Of a DNA stretch of 64,000 bases, positions 45,015-53,491 are shown piece by piece. This DNA comes from an uncultured Pelagibacteraceae bacterium (GTDB lineage Bacteria > Pseudomonadota > Alphaproteobacteria > Pelagibacterales > Pelagibacteraceae). Every line of letters begins with the position of its first letter. Position 1 is the first letter of the stretch. The notes beneath the pieces are model-generated. The model had not been told where the DNA came from, did no database searches, and saw only the letters and a list, made by a program, of their open reading frames with translations. The position numbers and the translations under genes are program-made. Location of the stretch: positions 1 to 64,000 of the forward strand of contig CACJUO010000006.1 of NCBI GenBank assembly GCA_902596675.1. Direction: 5' to 3'.

Positions 45015-46734
45015 ATTTTTTTATATCATCAATTTTTATTTTATAATTACCATTTTTGTTTAATTTTAATCCAAAATTACTTAAAAAATTGATTAAGTAT
45101 TGATTTCTGCCTGAATTAATAAAATTAAAACTTATATTATCTAAATTATTATTATTTGCTAATTTATATATTTCTTTTAATAAATAAAATTCAATCTTTC
45201 TAGAAAAAACTCTACAACTTAAAACCCAATTTAGGATTTCCAGTTGATTTTTTTTTATATTTAAATCAAATGCCAATGCTGAGATAATTCCATAATTTTG
45301 AAATTTATCTCTAAAATTCAATGCTTTAAATTTTTTTGAATTGTCTAACAAAAATCTTTTATTAAAAATGTTATTATTAAGTTTAAATTGATTAGTTTTT
45401 GAAAATAACTGTAGAACTCTTTCAATATTATTTTTATCAATGTTTCTCAACGACATTTGAGGTTTTAAACTTTTTAAAAAAACATCTATATTTTGAACTT
45501 TTTTAAGATCTTCTTGAATTTGTCCTATAACTCTATAACTCTGTAATCTCGATTTATCCTCATTTGTAATCGATAAGAAATAAAATAATGATTTTTGATT
45601 TAACAATTGAACAAATTCATATGGATCTTTGCTCATATTTATTACTGTAACTTCTTTATGAGTTTTTTCTACAAGTTCGCACTCCACTTTATTATCATCT
45701 ATAAATACAAATGAGTTTAAATTTAAATTTAATTGTTGGGATATAGTTTTTATGTTAGTGGCCTTATCTAAATAATTTGCTTTAAATATGATTACATCTG
45801 AGAGTTTTAGTTCCATATTTTTATTTTTTTTAAAAACTTCTTTAGCTATTTTTTCATCATTCTTTGATACAACGCATAATAAAATTCCATTATCCACTAA
45901 AGATTTTAAATATCTCTGAAATAAAACAAAGGACTGCCCCTCTACAGTGTCTCCACCTAGTTTTATGTTTTTCCATCCATCATCTCCTACAACGCCGCCC
46001 CAAATAGTATTATCCAGATCTACAACAACAACTTTTTTTGATTTACCCAGTATGCCATTTATGTGACTTGAAACTTCATTGGCTAAATATTTCATAAATT
46101 CCATACTTAATGGTTGTTTAATTAGTGAGTCTAATCTGTAATTAAAAGATGATGTAATATCATATTTTTTGGATATGAATTCTAAATCAATTAATGTTAC
46201 ATTTGTTGGAGCATTTTTTATTAAATAATGATTTAAAAGATTTATGTAATTATTTGAACCTTTAATATTAACGCTATCATTTAATCCCAAATTCGGAAAA
46301 GATGCCTGATTAAAAAGAGATTGTATTAAAGGCTTTTTTATTTTTTTCCATACATTAATAAACTTATTTCCATCAGCTATGATTTTTTTTTGAATTTGAT
46401 TTTTACTTAGGTCTCTTAATGAAAAATCTAAAATAGATGAGTCTGGTAATAATATATAAAAGTCACATTTTTCAGACCAAAATTTTGATTTATTATCATT
46501 AATATTAAAAATTAAATCTCCGTAAATCTGATTATTGATTTTTAAATCAATATCCTTATTTGCTAGAAAAATTTTTAAAAATTCTACAAAATAATTACTA
46601 GTATATGATGAACTAAGATTTATTTTTGTTACATGTTTTAATTTATTTAGTTTTTTTATATTTACTGACAAAACCTCTTCATAGTCATATGAAAATAAAT
46701 TTTTATCGTAAATATCAATAGTTTTTTTTTTCAT
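45007..46734 (-). CDS. FkbH-like HAD-IIIC family protein
   Basis: 575 aa. An N-terminal domain (about 1-220) is followed by the HAD domain with VVVDLDNTIWGGVVGDDGW (DxD nucleophile region), LCVVSKNDEKIAKEVF and FIDDNKVECELV, then a GNAT-like C-terminal domain (about 395-560). FkbH proteins take glyceryl phosphate from 1,3-bisphosphoglycerate, remove phosphate and load the glyceryl group on an ACP. The ACP gene follows directly. Glyceryl as the real substrate is inferred. Confidence 0.88.
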   Translation of the reverse strand: MKKKTIDIYDKNLFSYDYEEVLSVNIKKLNKLKHVTKINLSSSYTSNYFVEFLKIFLANKDIDLKINNQIYGDLIFNINDNKSKFWSEKCDFYILLPDSSILDFSLRDLSKNQIQKKIIADGNKFINVWKKIKKPLIQSLFNQASFPNLGLNDSVNIKGSNNYINLLNHYLIKNAPTNVTLIDLEFISKKYDITSSFNYRLDSLIKQPLSMEFMKYLANEVSSHINGILGKSKKVVVVDLDNTIWGGVVGDDGWKNIKLGGDTVEGQSFVLFQRYLKSLVDNGILLCVVSKNDEKIAKEVFKKNKNMELKLSDVIIFKANYLDKATNIKTISQQLNLNLNSFVFIDDNKVECELVEKTHKEVTVINMSKDPYEFVQLLNQKSLFYFLSITNEDKSRLQSYRVIGQIQEDLKKVQNIDVFLKSLKPQMSLRNIDKNNIERVLQLFSKTNQFKLNNNIFNKRFLLDNSKKFKALNFRDKFQNYGIISALAFDLNIKKNQLEILNWVLSCRVFSRKIEFYLLKEIYKLANNNNLDNISFNFINSGRNQYLINFLSNFGLKLNKNGNYKIKIDDIKKYG

Positions 46735-47129
46735 TATTTCTCAATCAACTCAATAATAAATCCTAATTTTGTTAAAAAAAATACTACTTTTTTATTTCTA
46801 AAGGCCTTTGCATTTTTTGGTTGAGAGATTTGTAAATTACCTTGTGAATTCATAGACTTAATAATTTTTTTAAACTTATTTGTTTTATAAGCAATATGAT
46901 TAATAATATTTACATTTTTTTTTAATGTATTGTCTACTGGATTATTTTTACCCAAACCTGATATCAACTCATAACAAATATTCTTTTTGTCATAAAGAAA
47001 TTGTATTTTAACTTTCAAATTTTCATCTTTAATTATTTTAGATTTTTTCTTAATAACTAATGTTTTTTCAAAATATTTTCTTCCTGAAGGAATTGAATGG
47101 ACAAATATACCAATATGATCAAATATCAT
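46734..47129 (-). CDS. VOC (glyoxalase-fold) family protein
   Basis: 131 aa with the VOC metal-fold pattern: FDHIGIFVHSIPSGRKYFEK, CYELISGLGKNNP and a final GFIIELIEK that supplies a Glu ligand. Resembles methylmalonyl-CoA epimerase-like proteins. It shares one base with the fkbH-like gene, so it may epimerise or otherwise modify the acyl intermediate. That role is inferred from context alone. Confidence 0.72.
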   Translation of the reverse strand: MIFDHIGIFVHSIPSGRKYFEKTLVIKKKSKIIKDENLKVKIQFLYDKKNICYELISGLGKNNPVDNTLKKNVNIINHIAYKTNKFKKIIKSMNSQGNLQISQPKNAKAFRNKKVVFFLTKLGFIIELIEK

Positions 47130-47169
47130 TTTTCAATCAAAATTTTGAGCACAAATTATTTTACATCTA

Positions 47170-47931
47170 TTATTTATAAATTACTATAATCCTTCGACTA
47201 AAGAGTTTATTTTGATTAAGTTTGCTAAAATAATCAATAATTTCAACATCATAGTCTAAATCAGAAAAATATTTTCTAAAATTGTCAACATAGATATTAT
47301 TAACATCTTCAATAATATAAACTCCATCTTTCTTAAGATATTCAATAGAATTTTCAAAAAAATTAATATTTCCTTTATAATCATGAATTCCATCATCTAT
47401 TATTATATCAAAATTTTTTCTATTTATATCGCGCCACATTTTTTTTATACTTTCAGAAGAATACTGGTCTACGAAATATGTTTTGATACGATCTTCATTA
47501 AAAAGTATTCTTTTATCAACATCTGCACCAAAAATTTCAGCATTAGGAAAGTAAGCTTTCCACATATATAGTGAAGCACCTGGCTTACCATTCGATCCCA
47601 TATTAGATGGTATATCCAAATTATTTGAACCAAGACCTACTTCAAAAACTAACTTGTAATCATTTCTCTTCTTTGAAAATAATTTTTGATAAAGAGGCGT
47701 GTAATTGTTCAAAATTTCTCTTTTTGAAATATTTTTATTAATATTCCCTCCTTTGTCAGTACCAAATTTATCTGCAAGTTTATCTAAAGAGTCATTTTTA
47801 GTTATTAACTCAGTGTTAAAGATATAATTATCTTTGTTACGAAAATAAAAATAAAATTTTCTATTTAATAATGGGTAATAAAGAATTTCTCTTAATAAGA
47901 AATAAATTTTTCTAACAAAAGTTCTAATCAT
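47170..47931 (-). CDS. SAM-dependent sugar O-methyltransferase-like protein
   Basis: 253 aa. KFGTDKGGN, YTPLYQKLF, FEVGLGSNN, PGASLYMWKAYFPNAEIFGAD and DIIIDDGIHDYKGNINFFE match the MycE-like/cephalosporin-hydroxylase-type class I methyltransferases of glycan and macrolide clusters. The paired DD of DIIIDDG would bind metal. First gene of the minus-strand run; the 154-base divergent gap to the next gene is AT-rich and holds no promoter I can assign with confidence. Confidence 0.78.
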   Translation of the reverse strand: MIRTFVRKIYFLLREILYYPLLNRKFYFYFRNKDNYIFNTELITKNDSLDKLADKFGTDKGGNINKNISKREILNNYTPLYQKLFSKKRNDYKLVFEVGLGSNNLDIPSNMGSNGKPGASLYMWKAYFPNAEIFGADVDKRILFNEDRIKTYFVDQYSSESIKKMWRDINRKNFDIIIDDGIHDYKGNINFFENSIEYLKKDGVYIIEDVNNIYVDNFRKYFSDLDYDVEIIDYFSKLNQNKLFSRRIIVIYK

Positions 47932-48085
47932 TCTTATTAAATTTATTTTTTCTATGGTATTGTAATTTATTAATTATCTTAACTTTTATTTAATTAAACA
48001 AGTAAGATATATATCTTTTTTTTGGTATAATTAATAATAGAATATAGTGGACTATAGAATAACCTGAAAAATGTAAAAACTAACT

Positions 48086-50110
48086 ATGTTTCAATTTATT
48101 AAAAAAGAAAAAAATAATTTGATTATAGCTTTAATGTCTCTGGCAATTATTAGTTCACTTGGTATTGAGGCAGGTCAATTCAGAGATTTGAATAGTTTTA
48201 TTTACTTTAACATTACACTAAATGTGGATGATAAAAATTTTCTCATTCCAATTTTTAAAGCTGTAATTAATTTTGGACGTATATTCTCTCCTTTGGTTTG
48301 TTTAATATTTTTATTTTTTTATTTTTTTAAAAATTTTAAAGAAATTAAAAATCATTTTAATTTATCTATTTTAATTTTTTTAGCTTACCCTATATTCAGT
48401 ATAGTTGGATTTTTAGTTAATATGGATTTGTATTATTACGAGTCATATTACGAAAATTTATGGAGGAATACATATTTATCTCTTCAAAGTATTACACTTT
48501 TTTTACTAATGTTATTATTATTAAGTTTACCACAAAAAAATTTTGAAAATTATTTAAAATTGATATTTTTGGTTTTAATAATTGTTTATTCATATTTCTC
48601 TTTTTTAAATGTAAATAATTATCTTTTAGAAATTCCTAACTTAAACTTGTATGCAACTAACTATAATGTAAATGCTATATTGATGGGCTATGAGGTCCCA
48701 AGATCATCAGGTATAGCAAGAGTTTATTTAATTTTAATAATTTCTATTTTAATTTTACTTTTTAATTTAAATAATAAAATAAAATTAAATTTAGTTTATT
48801 TTATAATTTTGCCTCTAATAATATGTTTACTATTTTTGTTAAACTCTAGAATTGCAATTTTATCTTTTTTTTTAATGTTTTTTATAATTTTTATTTTAGG
48901 TCAAAGAAATTTTATTTATAAATTATTAATAACTATTTTAATTTCATTACTATCATATAACTTATTTGTGATAATACCAAAAACTAAAAACATATTATTT
49001 TATAATACTCAAATTAATAAATATTTGTCAGATTGTAATATAAAATTAAGAAAAGAAAATTTAACTATGGCACTTAAGCAAAGTATGTATAAAAATTATA
49101 TTCAATATAAAGATGATGTTAAATGTAACAACAAACTTTTATTAAAAGTAGAAAAGGACTATCCAACTTTATTTATGAACAATAGAGATTTTTATTTAAA
49201 CAATATATTTGAAGTCAAAATAGATAAAAAATTCAATATAATAAAATTCTTATTTTTCCAATTAGATGAAATGGGCGAGGGTCGAGTAAGTTCTGCTCAA
49301 AAAAAAAATGTTTATTTGGAAAGTAAAAATTATGAAACTGAATATAAAAATATTATTAATAATCTAAGCACTGAGAATATAGATTTAAACAGTAGGGATA
49401 TAAATAAACTTAAACTTCAAAATAAAGATTTTAATTATAATAAAGAATTGAAATTACTTGATAGAAATAGTTCTATTTATAAATATATCGACATATTTTC
49501 TCAATCTACAGAAAAATTATCGTCAAAACCGATTGGTTTGGCAAGACAACAAAAATCTATATTAGATAGATTAATTTTAAATAAAAATTTAACAGACAGT
49601 GAAAGATTAATTGTACTTATAAAACTTAAAAAAATTAATGAGGTTATTAGGTTCACAAACACGCTTATAAATTGTCCATATTTAGAATCAAAAATAAATA
49701 ATTTATTAACAGGTAGATTATGCCACTGGTACACCTTGTTGAATGAAACAGGGATTATAGTATTAGGAAACGGGCCAAAGTTTGATAGAAATGTTGTAAA
49801 GTGGGGTGCATCAAGCGCACTCATTTACTCATATGTCACCAGTGGAATTTTTGGGTTAATTTTTTATATATATATAAGTATAAAATTTTTATTCTTCAGT
49901 TTTGAATTCATAAAATTTAGATTTTTTAAGAAATCTTTTAAAACACCAATAATAAAGCAAATATTTTATATGATATTATTTTTTTTACTTTTGAGATCAA
50001 TTTTAGAAGGAAGTTTTGCTTATTTTGGAATTGATCAATTAATTTTTATTTCGATTTTTATTTATTATGAAAAATATATATATAAAAACATAGCGGATAA
50101 TCAAAATTAA
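48086..50110 (+). CDS. Large Wzy/O-antigen-polymerase-like membrane protein
   Basis: 674 aa. About nine membrane helices in the first 300 residues, a soluble, probably periplasmic insert of about 270 residues (about 305-580), then two or three helices. The VPRSSGIARVYLI segment and the final LLNETGIIVLGNGPKF followed by SSALIYSYVTSGIFGLIFY resemble the membrane-proximal elements of glycan polymerases. The insert has no family I recognise. A TATAAT at 48025-48030 may belong to its promoter, but no clear -35 element is seen. Confidence 0.62.
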   Translation: MFQFIKKEKNNLIIALMSLAIISSLGIEAGQFRDLNSFIYFNITLNVDDKNFLIPIFKAVINFGRIFSPLVCLIFLFFYFFKNFKEIKNHFNLSILIFLAYPIFSIVGFLVNMDLYYYESYYENLWRNTYLSLQSITLFLLMLLLLSLPQKNFENYLKLIFLVLIIVYSYFSFLNVNNYLLEIPNLNLYATNYNVNAILMGYEVPRSSGIARVYLILIISILILLFNLNNKIKLNLVYFIILPLIICLLFLLNSRIAILSFFLMFFIIFILGQRNFIYKLLITILISLLSYNLFVIIPKTKNILFYNTQINKYLSDCNIKLRKENLTMALKQSMYKNYIQYKDDVKCNNKLLLKVEKDYPTLFMNNRDFYLNNIFEVKIDKKFNIIKFLFFQLDEMGEGRVSSAQKKNVYLESKNYETEYKNIINNLSTENIDLNSRDINKLKLQNKDFNYNKELKLLDRNSSIYKYIDIFSQSTEKLSSKPIGLARQQKSILDRLILNKNLTDSERLIVLIKLKKINEVIRFTNTLINCPYLESKINNLLTGRLCHWYTLLNETGIIVLGNGPKFDRNVVKWGASSALIYSYVTSGIFGLIFYIYISIKFLFFSFEFIKFRFFKKSFKTPIIKQIFYMILFFLLLRSILEGSFAYFGIDQLIFISIFIYYEKYIYKNIADNQN

Positions 50111-50146
50111 TCAAAATGTTGATTTTTAAATAAATTTTTTTCATTT

Positions 50147-51622
50147 ATGAAATCAAATAAAAAAATAAAGACATTCTATGAATTAGAAAAAAATATTGGA
50201 AAAATTATAAATGTTTTTATTAAGAAAAATCATGAAAATTTATTATTAAATTTAAATAATATTTTTTTACAAAAAGCTGTTGAAAAATATCTTTATTATC
50301 GTATTCATACATCAGAGGTTTTTTTTAAGTTATATGATGATATTTTAAATAATAAGTTAGAAAAAAAATATAAGCTTGAGTGTTACGAACTCAAACTTCT
50401 TGCAGATGAACTACTTAAATATTACAACAAAAAAAAATTAAAATTATCATATAAACAAAATTATCTATATAAATTCATATACTTAATCAAATATTTTTTA
50501 TTAATATCTTTTCTTTTTGTCTTTAAGTTTGAAAAAGAAAAAAATAAAAGTATTTATGTTTTACTAAACCACTATAAATTTAAAAATAAATTTAAATTTA
50601 TATTAAAAAATATTAATGAAAAAAAATATATTTATCATTTTAGTCAAATTGTAAATAGTATAATAAAAGCAAAAAAAAAAATTAATTTCAAATTAGTATA
50701 TAAAAAAATTTTTTACCAAAGGAAATTTTTTTTTATGCATAACATTTATACATCGGCTATGATTTATGACACAATATTATCTATTAAAAATCCCTATTTT
50801 GTTTTATTTTTTGAAGGTGATGCATCTGACCATGAAATTGCATCAGCAGTTGCTAATAAAAAAAATATAAAATCAATATGTGTACAATGGGGTTCATTTA
50901 TGACTAGAGCTCCAAAAAATAGCTTAAGAAATGGTGGATTTAAAGATTTTTTGGTTTGGAGCGAGAGATATAAAAAAGATTTTTTAAAATACAATAGAAA
51001 TTCTAAAATTATTCCTAAAGGTAACTGTTTTATTGAGAAAAAAATGAAAAGTAAAAATAAAGTGCTTTTTTTATTACCTCAAGTTTGTCCAGAAACATCA
51101 ATGGAACAAATTAAAACTTTTACCCATATAATAAATTGGTTTTCAAAAAAATATCCTGGTGAGGGAATAATTAGATCACATCCTTATAAAAATGAGTTAA
51201 GCAATGAAAAATATGATCTACAAATATCTAATTGTGTTTTTCATAACGCAAGTAAAATCTCAATAAATAAAAGCTTGTCTGAATCGTATTTGATAATTAC
51301 TTGTGGATCCAGTTTGATTTTTGAAGCTGGAAAATTGGGAGTTATTCCACTTTTAATTTTTGATAAAGACAATACAATTTGGACTGAAAACATTAAAAAA
51401 CTTAATAAAAGTTATGATATTAAATTATTAGAGAATCATAATTTAAATAAAATAAAAGACAAAATTAAATTAATAAGAAACAATTTAAAAATAAGGAAAG
51501 AATTAAAAAGAAAAGTTTCTTCTAATTTTTCAAAAGAGATATCTGATATAGGAAATAAATCTTTAAAAAATTATACATTATATTTTAATGATATAATTAA
51601 TGAAGTTAAAAAAAAATATTAA
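50147..51622 (+). CDS. GT-B-like surface carbohydrate transferase of uncertain family
   Basis: 491 aa. The N-terminal third is lysine-rich and unremarkable. The C-terminal half shows GT-B-like elements: FFEGDASDHEIASAVANKKN with CVQWGSFM, IIRSHPYKNE and TCGSSLIFEAGKLGVIPLLIF. HP and SS motifs of this kind occur in capsule and sialyl/CDP-linked transferases. Lying beside a cytidylyltransferase and the NeuB operon, it may be the transferase for a CMP-activated sugar. That is inference. Confidence 0.55.
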   Translation: MKSNKKIKTFYELEKNIGKIINVFIKKNHENLLLNLNNIFLQKAVEKYLYYRIHTSEVFFKLYDDILNNKLEKKYKLECYELKLLADELLKYYNKKKLKLSYKQNYLYKFIYLIKYFLLISFLFVFKFEKEKNKSIYVLLNHYKFKNKFKFILKNINEKKYIYHFSQIVNSIIKAKKKINFKLVYKKIFYQRKFFFMHNIYTSAMIYDTILSIKNPYFVLFFEGDASDHEIASAVANKKNIKSICVQWGSFMTRAPKNSLRNGGFKDFLVWSERYKKDFLKYNRNSKIIPKGNCFIEKKMKSKNKVLFLLPQVCPETSMEQIKTFTHIINWFSKKYPGEGIIRSHPYKNELSNEKYDLQISNCVFHNASKISINKSLSESYLIITCGSSLIFEAGKLGVIPLLIFDKDNTIWTENIKKLNKSYDIKLLENHNLNKIKDKIKLIRNNLKIRKELKRKVSSNFSKEISDIGNKSLKNYTLYFNDIINEVKKKY

Positions 51623-51629
51623 TTATAAT

Positions 51630-52397
51630 TTAATTTAAAAATTTTTTATCTTTAGAAAGTGACTCCTGCCACCCTATACTTCTATAAATTTTTTTTTGAT
51701 ATAAAGTTAATTTTGGATTTTTATCTATAAAACGAATAATCTGGGTCATGCTAATGTTGATTATTTCATCTCCAAAATAATCGATCATTGAACAAATTAA
51801 TTTAAAATCATCAGGATAATCAACTGTATATCTATATTTTGAAAGGTCTTTTTTTTCGTTATATTTTTTAATTTTAAATTTATTTGTTTTCCACATATAA
51901 AAGGTAACATGCTCTCTTTCAGATGGTAAAGATGAATTTTCGAATGCATTTTTTAATGTTTTAAAACTGAAAATTTCAATATCTGATCCATCTGGAAATT
52001 TACAAGGATGAGGAACAGTGTTTGCGTAAAAATCTATTTTAAGTTTTTTATAATTTTTAATCATTTTTCTCAGGGTATTAATGTCTATTAATGGACAATC
52101 TGAAGTTAATCTTATAATATTTTTTAATTTAAATTTCTTTGCAGTTTTATAGTATCTGGACAACACATCACTTTCAGAGCCTCTAAAATATAAAATTTTA
52201 TTTTTTTTGCAAAAATTTACGATTCTATTGTCTTTTTTTTTTGTGGTAGTTGTTACAATTATCCTGTTGATTAAATTTAATTTTTTTACTCTCTTGATTA
52301 AGATATCTAATATACTAAATTTTTTGTAAATTTTTAATACCTTTCCCTGCATTCTGTTAGAACCCATTCTAGCCTGTATAACTACATCAAATTTCAT
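51630..52397 (-). CDS. SpsF/NeuA-like cytidylyltransferase
   Basis: 255 aa nucleotidyltransferase. VVIQARMGSNRMQGKVL is the nucleotide-binding signature, with RLTSDCPLID as metal site and VDYPDDFKLI. This SpsF-type family commonly accompanies NeuB-like synthases and is thought to activate the product with CMP. Divergent from the NeuB operon, with 65 bases between starts, an arrangement that favours shared control. Confidence 0.83.
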   Translation of the reverse strand: MKFDVVIQARMGSNRMQGKVLKIYKKFSILDILIKRVKKLNLINRIIVTTTTKKKDNRIVNFCKKNKILYFRGSESDVLSRYYKTAKKFKLKNIIRLTSDCPLIDINTLRKMIKNYKKLKIDFYANTVPHPCKFPDGSDIEIFSFKTLKNAFENSSLPSEREHVTFYMWKTNKFKIKKYNEKKDLSKYRYTVDYPDDFKLICSMIDYFGDEIINISMTQIIRFIDKNPKLTLYQKKIYRSIGWQESLSKDKKFLN

Positions 52398-52462
52398 ATT
52401 TCTAATTGAATATTATTTATTTTAACAAATTTTATATCTAGTATAACATCAACACACTAGTT

Positions 52463-53491
52463 ATGATGTTTAATAAATTAAAATTAATTTTAAAAGATTT
52501 AAGAAAATCAAATAAAATAAAATGTATTTTTATTGGTAATACAGTAAAAAAAGAAAGTTCTAGCTTTAATATTTCATTTATAAGAGAAAGTAGTAAATTT
52601 ATTTACTCATCTATAATTATTTACAACGATTCTTATGCAAAAAAAATTTGTAATTATATAGATGGTAAAGTGGATTATGTTTTCGTAGATTCAGAAAAAA
52701 AAACCATTTCCAAAAACTACAAAAATTTAGTAAATTTAGAGAAAAGTGTAAAAACAAATATCAAAAAAACTAAAGTATTCACATATAAAGGAAATGATCT
52801 TACCGTTCAGGCTGCAGAAACATTTTTAAACAGTTTTTATTTAAATGATGTAAGAGGTGTCGGAGGAAAGAAGGTTTTGATAATTGGTTCTGGAAACATT
52901 GGTTTTAAAATTGGTTTAAAATTAACCGAAAATGGTTCAAAAGTTTATCTTAATAGAAAAAATAAAAGAAAATTAAAAAACATAGTTAAAACTATTAATA
53001 TTGTTAAACCTATCGGCACTTCTTCAACTGCTAAAGAGATAAGTAATTATAGTAAAATATTAAATGAGATTGACATATTAATAGGGGCAACAAGTGGCTT
53101 GCCAGCTATCACAAAACAAGATGTATTAAAATTTAAAAAAAAACTTCTTATTTTGGACATTGGGAAAGGAATTTTTTTTAAAGACGCACTAAAATTTGCT
53201 ATTTCAAAAAAAATTGTTGTGTACAGATTAGATGTTACACCTGCATATAATTCTTATTTAGAGAATATTTTATCAACAAAAAAATTAAATTATGAAAATA
53301 ATTCGAGAATAGTAAAGATTAAAGGATTTATGGCGGCAAAGAAAGGAATTTTAACTGAAAAAAATACACTAATAGTAGATAATTTAAGAAAACCAAAAAA
53401 ATTATATGGAGTGTCAGATGGATTTGGTAGTTTTAAAAAAATAAATTTAAAAACATTTATTAATTTGAAAAATAAAATTATAAAAAAATGA
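52463..53491 (+). CDS. Rossmann-fold dehydrogenase of unknown specificity
   Basis: 342 aa. The N-terminal 110 residues match nothing I recognise. A nucleotide-binding domain begins with GKKVLIIGSGNIGFKIGLKL (about residues 135-155), continuing NGSKVYLNRKNKRK, ILIGATSGLPAITKQDVL and LLILDIGKGIFFKDAL, a layout similar to shikimate dehydrogenase or glutamyl-tRNA reductase NAD(P) domains. The basic NRKNKRK after the second strand suggests NADP. Overlaps the next start as ATGA. First gene of the putative nonulosonate operon. Confidence 0.6.
   Translation: MMFNKLKLILKDLRKSNKIKCIFIGNTVKKESSSFNISFIRESSKFIYSSIIIYNDSYAKKICNYIDGKVDYVFVDSEKKTISKNYKNLVNLEKSVKTNIKKTKVFTYKGNDLTVQAAETFLNSFYLNDVRGVGGKKVLIIGSGNIGFKIGLKLTENGSKVYLNRKNKRKLKNIVKTINIVKPIGTSSTAKEISNYSKILNEIDILIGATSGLPAITKQDVLKFKKKLLILDIGKGIFFKDALKFAISKKIVVYRLDVTPAYNSYLENILSTKKLNYENNSRIVKIKGFMAAKKGILTEKNTLIVDNLRKPKKLYGVSDGFGSFKKINLKTFINLKNKIIKK

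Noticed and set aside
48004-48017. 14-base palindrome AAGATATATATCTT followed by T residues
   Set aside because: It lies in a divergent intergenic gap where no terminator is needed; an AT-only stem of five pairs is expected by chance in this composition.
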